Positions 41,132-50,142 are shown, numbered from the stretch's first letter. The stretch is DNA of 64,000 nucleotides from Hymenobacter jejuensis (GCF_006337165.1 NZ_CP040896.1:4774001-4838000), one strand, 5' to 3'. The notes: generated by a model not told the origin, from the letters alone. Numbers and translations: made by a program.

Positions 41132-41249
41132 GCTTCTCACTTAACAAGTAATGAGCGGTACCTGAACAATGGACAGCCTTTTCAAGCGTTGATACCCGGC
41201 CGTCAGATGCTCTTGTTACTCGTTGACTGATAATTGATAATTGAACAAA

Positions 41250-42047
41250 ATGAACCAGCCGCTCGCCTATATACACCCCGAGGCTAAGATCGCGCAAAAC
41301 GTTGTGGTAGAGCCCTTTACCACTATCGATAAAGACGTCGAGATCGGGGAAGGCACCTGGATTGGCCCCAACGTGACGATCATGTCGGGGGCGCGTATTG
41401 GCAAAAATTGCAAGATATTTCCTGGGGCCGTCATCGCAGCCGTACCGCAGGATTTGAAATTCGCCGGCGAAAAAACGACCGCCCACATCGGTGACAACAC
41501 CGTGATTCGGGAGTGCGTGACGGTAAATCGCGGCACCATCGATAAGCTCCGGACTGTAGTAGGTGCTAACTGCCTGCTGATGGCTTACGTGCACGTGGCC
41601 CACGACTGCCTCATTGGCGATTACTGCGTGTTGGCCAACTGCGTGCAGCTAGCTGGCCACGTGGAGATTGGCGATTATGCCATTATCGGCGGGACTTCGG
41701 CCATTCACCAATTCGTGCGGGTTGGCCAGCACGCCATGATTTCGGGCGGCTCGCTGGTGCGCAAGGATGTACCTCCTTTCGTAAAAGCCGGCCGTGAACC
41801 GCTGACTTACAGCGGTATCAATTCCATTGGGCTGCGCCGCCGGGGCTTCTCTGATCAGAAGATCAGCGAGATTCAGCAACTGTATCGCCTGCTGTTTTTG
41901 AGCGGGCTAAACAACAACGACGCCCTCGACAAAATTGAACTGGAGTTATTGCCCAGCCCCGAACGCGACGAAGTAGTAAACTTTGTGCGCAACTCGGGTC
42001 GCGGCGTGATCAAAGGCTATTCGCGCAACGGAAACGGTGCAGATTGA
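41250..42047 (+). CDS. lpxA: Acyl-ACP--UDP-GlcNAc O-acyltransferase LpxA
   Basis: A 265-residue enzyme that adds the 3-O-acyl chain to UDP-GlcNAc, the first step of lipid A. The hexapeptide left-handed helix starts 'IHPEAKIAQNVVVEPFTTIDKDVEIGEGTWIGPNVTI'. The catalytic His is in 'LLMAYVHVAHDCLIGDYC', and the C-terminal helices start at 'SINSIGLRRRGFSDQKI'-like text ('GINSIGLRRRGF'). The ATG at 41250 is preferred over TTG at 41241. The next gene, an ABC ATPase, begins 11 bases before this stop, implying coupled translation. Confidence 0.95.
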   Translation: MNQPLAYIHPEAKIAQNVVVEPFTTIDKDVEIGEGTWIGPNVTIMSGARIGKNCKIFPGAVIAAVPQDLKFAGEKTTAHIGDNTVIRECVTVNRGTIDKLRTVVGANCLLMAYVHVAHDCLIGDYCVLANCVQLAGHVEIGDYAIIGGTSAIHQFVRVGQHAMISGGSLVRKDVPPFVKAGREPLTYSGINSIGLRRRGFSDQKISEIQQLYRLLFLSGLNNNDALDKIELELLPSPERDEVVNFVRNSGRGVIKGYSRNGNGAD

Positions 42048-42669
42048 GGCCGTTGGGTTGGGCAAACGTTTCCACCGCGAGTGGATCTTCCGGGGCCTGA
42101 CGCACATTTTCCGGCCGGGCTCGGCAACTGCAATTCTTGGCCCCAACGGTTCGGGCAAGAGCACGTTGCTCAACACACTTTCAGGCCAATTACTTAGCAC
42201 GGAGGGCTCGCTTTCGTACGCTTACCAAGGCAGAGCTATAGCCGTAGAAGAAATACCGCAATTGCTGGCGTATTGCGCACCGTATTTGGAAGTCATTGAG
42301 GAACTGACACTTACAGAACTTCTGCATTTTCATACCCGCTTTAAGCCGCTTCGAACAGGATTCACAGCTAAGCGTCTGATCGAGTTGATGTACCTGGAAA
42401 AGTCGCGCCATAAGCTGATCCGCGATTTCTCTTCGGGTATGAAGCAGCGCCTCAAGCTGGCCCTGGCCCTGTACAGCGACGCCCCGCTCCTGCTGCTGGA
42501 TGAACCCACGACCAACCTCGACCGCACCGGCGTAGACTGGTACCACGAACACGTGCAGGCCACCACAGCGGACCGTCTGGTGCTGGTAAGCTCGAACGTT
42601 CCGGAGGAATACGATTTCTGCAGCGAGCGACTCGACGTGACAGATTTCGGCGCAAAAATGGCCCGGTAA
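42037..42669 (+). CDS. ABC-type ATPase coupled to lpxA
   Basis: A 210-residue single ABC ATPase. The Walker A is 'AILGPNGSGKSTLLNTL', the Q-loop region is 'LAYCAPYLEVIEELTL', the signature is 'FSSGMKQRLKLALALYS', and the Walker B is 'PLLLLDEPTTNLD', with the switch His missing or replaced ('VLVSSNVPEEYDF' where an H-loop is expected). The GTG start at 42037 overlaps the lpxA stop by 11 bases. No membrane permease gene is adjacent. It may power an exporter encoded elsewhere or act in a soluble role. The link to lipid A synthesis is only positional. Confidence 0.85.
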   Translation: MQIEAVGLGKRFHREWIFRGLTHIFRPGSATAILGPNGSGKSTLLNTLSGQLLSTEGSLSYAYQGRAIAVEEIPQLLAYCAPYLEVIEELTLTELLHFHTRFKPLRTGFTAKRLIELMYLEKSRHKLIRDFSSGMKQRLKLALALYSDAPLLLLDEPTTNLDRTGVDWYHEHVQATTADRLVLVSSNVPEEYDFCSERLDVTDFGAKMAR

Positions 42670-42979
42670 ACCAGGGCAGGTGTATTTCTTTTGCGCGTTA
42701 GTTCTTATTTTTGGTAACGTCTCGCTCCTTCACCATCTCAAACAGCTTCTTTCGAGGTTGAACTAACCGAATTGTGGTTGTTTCGCCTGCACGAATTATT
42801 ACCTCTGTCCGATCATCGGCAGCCGTAATTTTAGTCCTTCCCCAAACTGAACTGCAACCTGCCAGCCGCTTTGAAACGTACACTGCGGCCAAGGCAGATA
42901 CTAACCGAGCCGTATCTTCGCGACGGTACCCTTCTACGACATTCTTCAACCATTCACTTTTATCTGCCCTCACCCGGCC
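42670..42979. other. Spacer upstream of the acidic protein gene
   Basis: About 310 bases, somewhat AT-rich. It holds a near -7 element TATCTTCG at 42913-42920 for the plus-strand gene at 42980. Minus-strand and plus-strand frames cross it, but neither has a clear start or recognisable domain. I see no convincing gene. Confidence 0.45.
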
Positions 42980-43342
42980 ATGAAACAATACGACGACCTC
43001 GACGACGATTTCCTCGACGATGAAGACGAGCTGGATACCTTCGCTCAGAAAGGAGGCCGCAAAAGCAGCGGTAGCCCCGAAGAACGCCTCAGTGCCAAGT
43101 ACGCCGACTACCTGATGTGGCGCGACACGGGTTCTTCGCACGACGAAGCGCTTGACCTTGCCAGCATGACGGAGGAAGAATACACCACGGCCGAAGCCGC
43201 CGAAGATCCGGATGGCAGCAGCGGCTTCTCCAGCTTCGGCGACGATGATCTGGATGACCTCGCTGACGACGATGACGACGATGCCTACAGCAGCCGCTCA
43301 CGCGGCCGGAGCCGTGGCCGTGACGATGACGATGACTACTAA
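42980..43342 (+). CDS. Small, highly acidic disordered protein
   Basis: A 120-residue protein with Asp-rich ends: 'YDDLDDDFLDDEDELD' at the start and 'DDDLDDLADDDDDDAYSSRSRGRSRGRDDDDDY' at the end. The middle has a short folded-looking stretch 'SPEERLSAKYADYLMWRDTGSSHDEALDLASMTEEEY', which resembles a helical hairpin. The C-terminus mixes acidic runs with RSRGR repeats, so it would be disordered and could bind nucleic acid or basic partners. I do not recognise the family. A strong palindromic terminator follows 13 bases after the stop, and codon use matches the genome, so it is likely a real gene. Confidence 0.75.
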   Translation: MKQYDDLDDDFLDDEDELDTFAQKGGRKSSGSPEERLSAKYADYLMWRDTGSSHDEALDLASMTEEEYTTAEAAEDPDGSSGFSSFGDDDLDDLADDDDDDAYSSRSRGRSRGRDDDDDY

Positions 43343-43354
43343 CCGGCGTTAGCG

Positions 43355-43400
43355 CCCAACAAAAAACCCCGGCTACATGTAGCCGGGGTTTTTTGTTGGG
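43355..43400. terminator. 46-bp perfect palindrome terminator
   Basis: CCCAACAAAAAACCCCGGCT begins a fully self-complementary 46-base palindrome centred between 43377 and 43378, with A6 and T6 runs on the two sides. It lies between convergent genes and can terminate both. Confidence 0.9.
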
Positions 43401-43414
43401 TATGGCTCTTTGTG

Positions 43415-44167
43415 TTAGCTCTTGGAGCCACCAAATACGCGGCGAAGCAACTCCGTGGTACGGGCGACGGGGTTCTCCCGGATATTCGCTTCTTCTTGGG
43501 CCACCAAGGTAAATAACCCATCGATGGCTTTGCCGGTGGCATAGCTATTCAGGTCGGTGTTGACGGGCTTGACCAACGGAATCTGGTTGTAGCGCATGGT
43601 CAGGTCGGTGTAGTAGCGCGTGGCGTTTACTTTGTCGAGTGATTGCTGAATGATGGGCTTGAAAGCCGTGGTAAGCTGCTGGCTGGTGGTCCGTTTGAGG
43701 TAATTCGTGGCCGCGTCTTTCTCACCCGTCAGAATTCCCCATACATCCTTGAAAGTCAAGGCTTTGATGGCCGAGATAAAAATAGGCTTTGCGCTCTTGG
43801 CAGCATCCTCGGCGCCGCGGTTCAGCGATAACTCAAACCGGTCGACCTGCGAGCCTAACCCTATGGTCCGCAAGGTGTTAGCTACGCGCTGAGCATCAGG
43901 CGGAAACGGAATGCGGATGAGCTTGTTCAGGTAAAAGCCATCCTGCTGCGATGCCTGATCGGTGCCTTTGCTGATGCCTTGAGTAAGGGCTTCTTTCAGG
44001 CCGCGAGCGGCTTCGTCTTGGCTAACCGAACTGCCGGGAGTGGTAGTTGTGCTGGGAATTGGGAGCTTGATGTTCCCGATTTTGGGCAGCTTGAAAACCT
44101 GAGCCGATGCAGAAAGCTGAAGGCCCAAGACCAGGGCGAAAGGCAAGAAATAGTGAATCTTTTTCAT
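43415..44167 (-). CDS. DUF4197-family exported protein
   Basis: A 250-residue protein with a signal peptide ('HYFLPFALVLGLQLSASAQ'). The mature part is 'SQDEAARGLKEALTQGISKGTDQASQQDGFYLNKLIRIPFPPDAQ' followed by helices 'RFELSLNRGAEDAAKSAKPIFISAIKALTFKDVWGILTGEKDAATNYLKRTTSQQL', which is the DUF4197 pattern. The family has no known function and is exported in many Gram-negative bacteria. The ATG at 44167 gives a proper signal peptide. It ends at the palindromic terminator shared with the acidic protein gene, and its start is divergent from cinA. Confidence 0.9.
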   Translation of the reverse strand: MKKIHYFLPFALVLGLQLSASAQVFKLPKIGNIKLPIPSTTTTPGSSVSQDEAARGLKEALTQGISKGTDQASQQDGFYLNKLIRIPFPPDAQRVANTLRTIGLGSQVDRFELSLNRGAEDAAKSAKPIFISAIKALTFKDVWGILTGEKDAATNYLKRTTSQQLTTAFKPIIQQSLDKVNATRYYTDLTMRYNQIPLVKPVNTDLNSYATGKAIDGLFTLVAQEEANIRENPVARTTELLRRVFGGSKS

Positions 44168-44268
44168 AACTCGGGGCGGCAAATACGTAACGGCCATGCG
44201 GGCCGATGCCGCTACTTAGGCATAAACCGGACCAAAACAAACACGTTTTAGTTTCTATTCCACCCAAC

Positions 44269-45525
44269 ATGCAGCAGGTACCTAACGCAGAAATAATTAC
44301 CATCGGCGACGAATTGCTTTACGGACAGGTCGTGGATACCAACTCCGCTTTTATGGGCCAGGAGCTTGGCAAGATCGGTCTGCGCGTGCGCCAAATAACG
44401 AGCGTATCGGATCGGGCTGCTGAAATCGTGCTGGCCCTCGACGCAGCCCGCGAACGCGCTGACGTGGTACTGATTACGGGTGGCCTCGGCCCTACCAAAG
44501 ACGACCTTACCAAGAATATTCTGACGGAGTACTTTCGGACTGAACTGGTGCTCAATGAACCATCTTTGCGCGATGTGGAGGCTATTTTTGCCCGCTTCAA
44601 CCGGCCAATGCTGGAAGTAAACCGCCAGCAAGCCTATTTGCCGGCCAGCTGCACGCCCATCCGCAATGCCATGGGTACGGCGCCGGGCATGTGGTTTGAA
44701 GACCGAGGTACGGTGTTTGTGTCGATGCCCGGCGTGCCGTTTGAGATGAAGCGCATGATGACCGACATCGTGCTGCCCAAGCTGAAGGAGCATTTCCAAA
44801 CGCCCGCCATCGAACACCTTGTTATCCAGACGGCCGGCTTAGGAGAATCGTTTTTGGCCGAGCAGATTGCCGACTGGGAAGATGCACTCCCACCCAATAT
44901 GAAGCTGGCCTACCTGCCTTCGCTAGGCAACGTGCGCCTGCGCCTCACCGGCACCGATGACGGCCAGCCCAACCTCCGCGCTCGCATGGAAGCCCTGCTG
45001 CCTGCGTTGCGCGAGCGCATCGGAGCGTACATTTTTGCTGAGGAAGACATCCCGCTGGAAGAAGCCATTGGCCGCTTGCTAACCGAGCGCGGCCTCACCA
45101 TCGGGACGGCCGAAAGCTGCACGGGCGGTTTTGTAGCACATAAGCTGACGAGTGTAGCAGGTAGCTCACGCTATTTTCTGGGCAGTGTTATCGCTTATGA
45201 TAACCAAATCAAAATCAAACAATTATCGGTAAGCACCGAAACTCTTGCTTTACATGGCGCGGTGAGCGAAGAGACTGTTCGGGAAATGGCAGAAGGTGCC
45301 CGCAAGAACTTGGGCGTCGACGTAGCCATTGCTACCAGTGGTATTGCCGGGCCCGACGGCGGCACCCCAGACAAGCCGGTTGGCACTATCTGCATTGCTT
45401 ATGCCGACGCACACCAAACCGTAAGCCGGCGGTTCTCTTTCAACCGCGGCCGCCAGATCAATATCGAGTATACCACAACGGCCGTGCTTAACCTGCTGCG
45501 CTTGAGCCTGCCCCCGGTTCAGTAA
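44269..45525 (+). CDS. cinA: CinA: competence/damage-inducible protein, NMN deamidase
   Basis: A 418-residue protein. The N-terminal MoCF-like domain has 'AEIITIGDELLYGQVVDTNSAFMG' and 'VVLITGGLGPTKDDLTK', which in CinA family members hydrolyse ADP-ribose or similar pyrophosphates. The C-terminal domain, 'TIGTAESCTGGFVAHKLTSVAGSSRYFLGSVIAYDNQIK' and 'VDVAIATSGIAGPDGGTPDKPVG', matches PncC-type nicotinamide-nucleotide amidase. It would salvage NMN in NAD recycling. The ATG at 44269 is preferred over an upstream frame start at 44206. Confidence 0.94.
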   Translation: MQQVPNAEIITIGDELLYGQVVDTNSAFMGQELGKIGLRVRQITSVSDRAAEIVLALDAARERADVVLITGGLGPTKDDLTKNILTEYFRTELVLNEPSLRDVEAIFARFNRPMLEVNRQQAYLPASCTPIRNAMGTAPGMWFEDRGTVFVSMPGVPFEMKRMMTDIVLPKLKEHFQTPAIEHLVIQTAGLGESFLAEQIADWEDALPPNMKLAYLPSLGNVRLRLTGTDDGQPNLRARMEALLPALRERIGAYIFAEEDIPLEEAIGRLLTERGLTIGTAESCTGGFVAHKLTSVAGSSRYFLGSVIAYDNQIKIKQLSVSTETLALHGAVSEETVREMAEGARKNLGVDVAIATSGIAGPDGGTPDKPVGTICIAYADAHQTVSRRFSFNRGRQINIEYTTTAVLNLLRLSLPPVQ

Positions 45526-45600
45526 CCAAACTCCAGTTTGGGAAGTCCTGATTCCTGTGGTGAGCGTGAGCGAAACCTTACGCTACACGGGCAAAAGCGC

Positions 45601-45608
45601 TACCTTTG
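45601..45608 (+). promoter_or_regulatory. -7 promoter element of the E2 gene
   Basis: TACCTTTG matches TAnnTTTG, 94 bases before the ATG at 45703, in the 177-base spacer after cinA. Confidence 0.5.
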
Positions 45609-45702
45609 ATTCGGTTTTGGACAACCCCACCCCTTGTTATGAGTTGTCCAGAGCTAGCTGTCTGACCTTCAACACCCAACAAATCAACCCCCGAAAATCT
45701 GC

Positions 45703-47115
45703 ATGGCACGAGTGGAAATGGTGATGCCCAAAATGGGCGAAAGCATTATGGAAGGCACCGTCCTGAAATGGCTCAAACAAGTAGGCGACCCCATTGAGCA
45801 GGACGAGTCCGTACTGGAAGTGGCTACCGATAAAGTAGATACCGAAGTACCCGCCTTGCACGCCGGCGTCTTGCAGGAAATTCTGGTACAGGAAGGCCAA
45901 GTAGTCGCCGTAGGGGCTCCTATAGCCGTCATCGAAACCGATGCTGCTGCGGCCGCTTCAACGGCACCTGCTGCCACGCCCGCTACGCCACAGGCAACTC
46001 CCGCCCCCGCCCTCAACGGAGCGGAAGTACCCTACCTGCCCGAGCCCCACGACCCACAGAGCAATGTGCGGCTTGGCGTGGCTCAGCCGGGCCGCTTCTA
46101 TTCGCCCCTGGTGCTGAGCATCGCTCGGGAAGAAGGCATTTCAATGGCGGACCTCGAACGCTTGCCCGGCACCGGCAAAGAAGGCCGCGTCACGAAGAAA
46201 GATATCCTCGATTTTGTGGCGGGCGGCAAGCAGAGTGAAGCAACGCCCCAGACTAATTCACAAACATCTGATAATCAATTCATTACAGAAAAAACCCCAT
46301 CCGCACCTGCTCAGCCTTCTCAGGTGCCGCAAGTACAAGTTGCTTCAGTGGCAGCGCCGGCCCAGGCAGTAGCGGCGGCTTCCAAACCGGCGCCGTCGGT
46401 AAGCGGCAATGACGAGCTGATCGAAATGGACCGCATGCGCAAAATGATCGCGCAGCGCATGGTCGACAGCAAGCGCATTTCGCCGCACGTGACCTCGTTT
46501 GTAGAAGCCGACGTGACCGAAATCGTGAACTGGCGCAACAAACACAAGGACGCCTACAAAAAGCGCGAGGGCGAGAACCTGACCTTTACGCCCATTCTGA
46601 TTCAGGCAATTGCGCGGGCCATTCAGGATTTCCCCAACATCAACGTGTCGGTCGAAGGCGATTACATCATCAAGAAGCGCGACATCAACATTGGTTTGGC
46701 CGTGGCGCTGCCTTCCGGCAACCTGATTGTGCCCGTCATTCACAAAGCCGACCAGCTTAACCTCAACGGGCTGAGCAAGAAGGTAAATGACCTCGCCAAC
46801 CGCGCTCGTATCAACAAACTCACTCCCGGCGATCTGGAAGGCGGCACATACACCGTGTCGAACGTGGGCTCGTTTGGCAACGTGATGGGCACTCCTATCA
46901 TCATGCAGCCACAGGTAGCCATCATGGCCCTCGGCGCGATCAAGAAGAAGCCCGCTGTGATCGAAACTCCACAAGGCGATCTGATCGGGATTCGACACTT
47001 CATGTTCCTGTCGCACTCCTACGATCACCGCGTAGTAGACGGCTCGTTGGGCGGAATGTTCGTACGCCGGGTAGCCGATTACCTAGAGCAGTTTGACCCA
47101 AATACGGTCATTTAA
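45703..47115 (+). CDS. 2-oxoacid dehydrogenase E2 (dihydrolipoamide acyltransferase)
   Basis: A 470-residue E2 subunit. The lipoyl domain has the attachment Lys K44 in 'ESVLEVATDKVDTEV'. An Ala/Pro/Thr-rich linker follows, then the E3/E1-binding domain ('YSPLVLSIAREEGISMADLERLPGTGKEGRVTKKDIL'), a second flexible linker, and the catalytic domain from about 235 ('DELIEMDRMRKMIAQRMVDSKRISPHVTSFVEADVT') ending in the active-site 'SHSYDHRVVDGSLGG'. It could serve branched-chain or 2-oxoglutarate dehydrogenase. The E1 and E3 genes are not adjacent, so the specific complex is uncertain. It is followed by a terminator. Confidence 0.94.
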   Translation: MARVEMVMPKMGESIMEGTVLKWLKQVGDPIEQDESVLEVATDKVDTEVPALHAGVLQEILVQEGQVVAVGAPIAVIETDAAAAASTAPAATPATPQATPAPALNGAEVPYLPEPHDPQSNVRLGVAQPGRFYSPLVLSIAREEGISMADLERLPGTGKEGRVTKKDILDFVAGGKQSEATPQTNSQTSDNQFITEKTPSAPAQPSQVPQVQVASVAAPAQAVAAASKPAPSVSGNDELIEMDRMRKMIAQRMVDSKRISPHVTSFVEADVTEIVNWRNKHKDAYKKREGENLTFTPILIQAIARAIQDFPNINVSVEGDYIIKKRDINIGLAVALPSGNLIVPVIHKADQLNLNGLSKKVNDLANRARINKLTPGDLEGGTYTVSNVGSFGNVMGTPIIMQPQVAIMALGAIKKKPAVIETPQGDLIGIRHFMFLSHSYDHRVVDGSLGGMFVRRVADYLEQFDPNTVI

Positions 47116-47143
47116 TCTTCTATTTTCAGCAAGCATTTTATAT

Positions 47144-47174
47144 AAATAAGCCCGTCAATCAGATGGGCTTATTT
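47144..47174 (+). terminator. Terminator after the E2 gene
   Basis: AAATAAGCCC pairs with GGGCTTATTT around 11 bases, 28 bases after the stop and 20 bases before the next gene. Confidence 0.8.
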
Positions 47175-47193
47175 ATTTCATAATCAAGTCGTT

Positions 47194-47397
47194 ATGAAGA
47201 ACATCATTTCATTAATCGCGCTGGTCATTTCCTTGGGCCTGATCCTATATCTCTACCAGCGACTGTCGGCTACCGAAGAGGCGTTGAAGCTGGCCGAGAA
47301 GCGATTCGCCGATTGTGAGCAAGTGAGCTTTCAGTTGCAAAACCAGCTTACCGGCCGCACCCGCGGCGTCACTCCCGATAGCCTGCGCGACGAGTAA
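47194..47397 (+). CDS. Small membrane-anchored coiled-coil protein
   Basis: A 67-residue protein with one N-terminal membrane helix ('IISLIALVISLGLILYLYQRL') and a short coiled-coil-like stretch 'SATEEALKLAEKRFADCEQVSFQLQNQL', ending in 'TPDSLRDE'. It is reminiscent of small periplasmic-facing membrane proteins, but I do not recognise the family. It lies between two terminators (47144-47174 and 47421-47454), so it is probably a single-gene transcript or is read through from E2. Confidence 0.65.
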   Translation: MKNIISLIALVISLGLILYLYQRLSATEEALKLAEKRFADCEQVSFQLQNQLTGRTRGVTPDSLRDE

Positions 47398-47420
47398 AGC
47401 GGGGCTTTTCTCAGCTACGC

Positions 47421-47454
47421 AAAAAGCCCGGCGCCTTTCGGCACCGGGCTTTTT
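47421..47454. terminator. Terminator between the small protein gene and valS
   Basis: AAAAAGCCCGGcGCC pairs with GGCaCCGGGCTTTTT (one mismatch) around a 4-base loop, 23 bases after one stop and 20 bases after the valS stop on the other strand. Confidence 0.85.
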
Positions 47455-47474
47455 GATGACCTTCTCGGCTGTTT

Positions 47475-50105
47475 TTACAACGCCGCTAAGCTTTGCTCTA
47501 ACGCAGCAATTTTAGCTTCGGCGTCGGCTTGCTTTTGGCGCTCGCGCTCGATAACGTCGGGCTTGGCGTTTTGCACAAACTTCTCATTGCTGAGCTTTTT
47601 CAGCACCGAATCGCGGAATCCTTGCGCATACTCGATTTCCTTTTGCAGGCGTGCCCGTTCGGCATCGAGGTCAATGTGGCCTTCCAGTGGGATGAAGAAC
47701 TCACTGCCCCCTTGCACAAAGCTCACCGCGGCCGCTGGGCCAGCTTCCACAAAGCTTAGCTCGCTCACGTTCGCCAGCTTACGAATCACAGACTCGTAGG
47801 CAGTCAATAATTCGGGCTCATCGGTTTTGGCAGCTAACGTCAGGGCTTTGCTGGGGCCGATGTTCTTCTGGTTGCGCACGTTGCGCACGCCGGCCACAAT
47901 GTCCAGCACTTTTCCCATGCGGTCCAGAATGTCGGTGGCACCGGCTACCGGCTGCGCTTTTGGCCACGGCGCTACGCACACGTAGTCTTTGGGGCCACGC
48001 TCCGCCAATTCATGCCAGATCTCTTCGGTGATGAAAGGCATGAAGGGATGCAGCAGCTTCAACAGCGTTTCGAGGTAACCTGTAGTATACTTAAGCGTCT
48101 CGGCATCAATGGGTTGCTGATAAGCCGGTTTTACCATTTCCAGGTATACCGAGCAAAAGTCGTCCCACACCAGCTTGTACACCGTCATGAGCGCATCCGA
48201 CATGCGGAACTTCGCGAAGTGTTCGTCGAGCTCCGTGAGTGTCGTTTGCAGCTTCGCACCAAACCATTCCACGGCCTTTTCACTCGCAAATGGCAGTTCT
48301 GAGTTCACTTCCCAGCCTTGCGTGAGGCGGAAGGCGTTCCAGAGCTTGTTGCTGAAGTTGCGGCCCTGCTCCACGAGTTTGATATCGAACAGCAAGTCGT
48401 TGCCGGCCGGTGAGGAGAACAGCATGCCCGTGCGTACGCCGTCGGCGCCGTACTCGGCAATGAGGTCGAGCGGGTCGGGAGAGTTGCCGAGCTGTTTGCT
48501 CATTTTTCGCCCTTGCGTATCGCGCACAATACCAGTCAGATACACATTACGAAACGGCACCTCACGCCGGTATTCCAAGCCGGCCATGATCATGCGAGCC
48601 ACCCAGAAAAACAAGATTTCGGGGGCTGTTACGAGGTCATCGGTCGGGTAGAAATAATTGATATCGGGGTTGTCGGGGTCTTTAAAGCCGTCGAACACCG
48701 AAATCGGCCACAGCCACGACGAAAACCACGTATCCAGCACGTCCTCGTCCTGGCGCAGATCGGCGCGGGTAAGCTGCTCGTTACCAGCCTTTTCCTTGGC
48801 TAGCTTAAGCGCTTCGCCTTCATTTAGCGCCACCACAAACGAGCCGTCGGGCAGGTACCACGCCGGAATGCGCTGGCCCCACCACAGCTGCCGCGAAATG
48901 CACCAGTCACGGATGTTTTCCATCCACACCCGGTACATGTTCTTGAACTTAGGCGGGTGCAGCTTAATTTCATCTGTTTCAACGACTTCCAGCGCCTTCT
49001 TGGCCATCTCGTCCATCTTGCAGAACCACTGCAACGACAGGCGGGGCTCAATCACGGCGCCGGTGCGCTCGGAGGTTTGCAGCACGCTGGCGTAGTCCTC
49101 AATCTTGTCGAGCAAGCCCGCTTGCTGCAAGTCCTTCGCAATCTGTTTGCGCGCGGCAAAGCGATCCTGCCCGACGTAGAGTACAGCCTTTTCGCTCAGC
49201 GTACCGTCGTCGTTCAGAATGTCGATTACAGGCAGATTGTGCTTCACGCCCAGCTCGTAGTCGTTCAGGTCGTGCGCAGGTGTTACCTTCAGGCCGCCCG
49301 TACCAAAGTCCATGGCCACGTACTCGTCGGTGATCACGGGGATCTCACGACCGAGCAGCGGGATGCGCACTTTTTGGCCGTGCAAGTGCTTGTAGCGCTC
49401 GTCGTTGGGGTTTACGGCTACGGCCACGTCGGCCATAATCGTTTCCGGGCGCGAAGTAGCTACCGTAATAAACTGCCCGTCCTGCCCCACTACTTCGTAG
49501 CGCAGGTAATACATCTTGGCCGTGGTTTCCTTGGCGACTACCTCTTCATCGGAAATAGCAGTGCGCCCTTGCGGGTCCCAGTTCACCATGCGTACGCCCC
49601 TGTAGATCTGGCCTTTACGGTACAGGTCCACGAAAACGCGCAGTACCGCTTCGGTCATTTCGGGCTCCATTGTGAAGCGCGTGCGGTCCCAGTCGCAGGA
49701 GGCACCGAGCTTCTTGAGTTGCTCCAGAATAATGCCGCCGTACTTTTCCTTCCATTCCCAGGCATGTTCCAAGAACTGCTCACGGGTGAGGTCGCGCTTT
49801 TCGATGCCTTTTTCCTTCAGCAAGGCTACTACTTTGGCTTCGGTGGCAATGGAGGCGTGGTCGGTGCCGGGCACCCAGCAGGCTTCTTTGCCCTGCATGC
49901 GGGCACGGCGCACCAGTACGTCCTGGATGGTATTGTTGAGCATGTGGCCCATGTGCAGCACGCCCGTCACGTTGGGCGGCGGAATGACCACAGAATAAGC
50001 AGGTTTGCGCGGGTTGGGCTTGGCTTTGAAGAAGCCCTGCTCCTGCCAGCGTTGGTACCATTTGGCCTCTACGTCGGCGGGAGTGTAGGTTTTGGCGATG
50101 GACAT
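47475..50105 (-). CDS. valS: Valyl-tRNA synthetase
   Basis: An 876-residue class I aminoacyl-tRNA synthetase. The HIGH motif is H51-M-G-H54 in 'PPPNVTGVLHMGHMLN', and the KMSKS motif is 'GRKMSKQLGNSPDP'. The connective peptide editing domain has 'VATSRPETIMADVAVAVNP' and 'GLKVTPAHDLNDYELG'. The anticodon-binding domain is followed by a C-terminal coiled coil ('ERARLQKEIEYAQGFRDSVLKKLSNEKFVQNAKPDVIERERQKQAD'), typical of ValS. The ATG at 50105 is preferred over one at 50147, because a -7 promoter element (TACTTTTG, 50142-50135) overlaps the longer start. Confidence 0.97.
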   Translation of the reverse strand: MSIAKTYTPADVEAKWYQRWQEQGFFKAKPNPRKPAYSVVIPPPNVTGVLHMGHMLNNTIQDVLVRRARMQGKEACWVPGTDHASIATEAKVVALLKEKGIEKRDLTREQFLEHAWEWKEKYGGIILEQLKKLGASCDWDRTRFTMEPEMTEAVLRVFVDLYRKGQIYRGVRMVNWDPQGRTAISDEEVVAKETTAKMYYLRYEVVGQDGQFITVATSRPETIMADVAVAVNPNDERYKHLHGQKVRIPLLGREIPVITDEYVAMDFGTGGLKVTPAHDLNDYELGVKHNLPVIDILNDDGTLSEKAVLYVGQDRFAARKQIAKDLQQAGLLDKIEDYASVLQTSERTGAVIEPRLSLQWFCKMDEMAKKALEVVETDEIKLHPPKFKNMYRVWMENIRDWCISRQLWWGQRIPAWYLPDGSFVVALNEGEALKLAKEKAGNEQLTRADLRQDEDVLDTWFSSWLWPISVFDGFKDPDNPDINYFYPTDDLVTAPEILFFWVARMIMAGLEYRREVPFRNVYLTGIVRDTQGRKMSKQLGNSPDPLDLIAEYGADGVRTGMLFSSPAGNDLLFDIKLVEQGRNFSNKLWNAFRLTQGWEVNSELPFASEKAVEWFGAKLQTTLTELDEHFAKFRMSDALMTVYKLVWDDFCSVYLEMVKPAYQQPIDAETLKYTTGYLETLLKLLHPFMPFITEEIWHELAERGPKDYVCVAPWPKAQPVAGATDILDRMGKVLDIVAGVRNVRNQKNIGPSKALTLAAKTDEPELLTAYESVIRKLANVSELSFVEAGPAAAVSFVQGGSEFFIPLEGHIDLDAERARLQKEIEYAQGFRDSVLKKLSNEKFVQNAKPDVIERERQKQADAEAKIAALEQSLAAL

Positions 50106-50134
50106 CGACAGAGAAAATCGGTTCGGAATAAGAA

Positions 50135-50142
50135 CAAAAGTA
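50135..50142 (-). promoter_or_regulatory. -7 promoter element of valS
   Basis: Minus strand TACTTTTG, matching TAnnTTTG, 29 bases before the valS ATG. Just upstream an inverted repeat GGCATTTC / GAAATGCC (50143-50150, 50164-50171) lies in the promoter area; function unknown. Confidence 0.6.

Noticed and set aside
42698..43141. Minus-strand frame of 147 codons
   Set aside because: Its N-terminal third is the reverse of the acidic protein gene. The C-terminal part looks protein-like (TEVIIRAGETTTIRLVQP) and even has an LAGC lipobox-like stretch, but there is no credible start or signal helix.
43089..43301. Possible CRISPR or tandem repeat at the Asp codon runs
   Set aside because: The repeats are just GAC/GAT codon runs of the acidic protein, without spacer-repeat structure.
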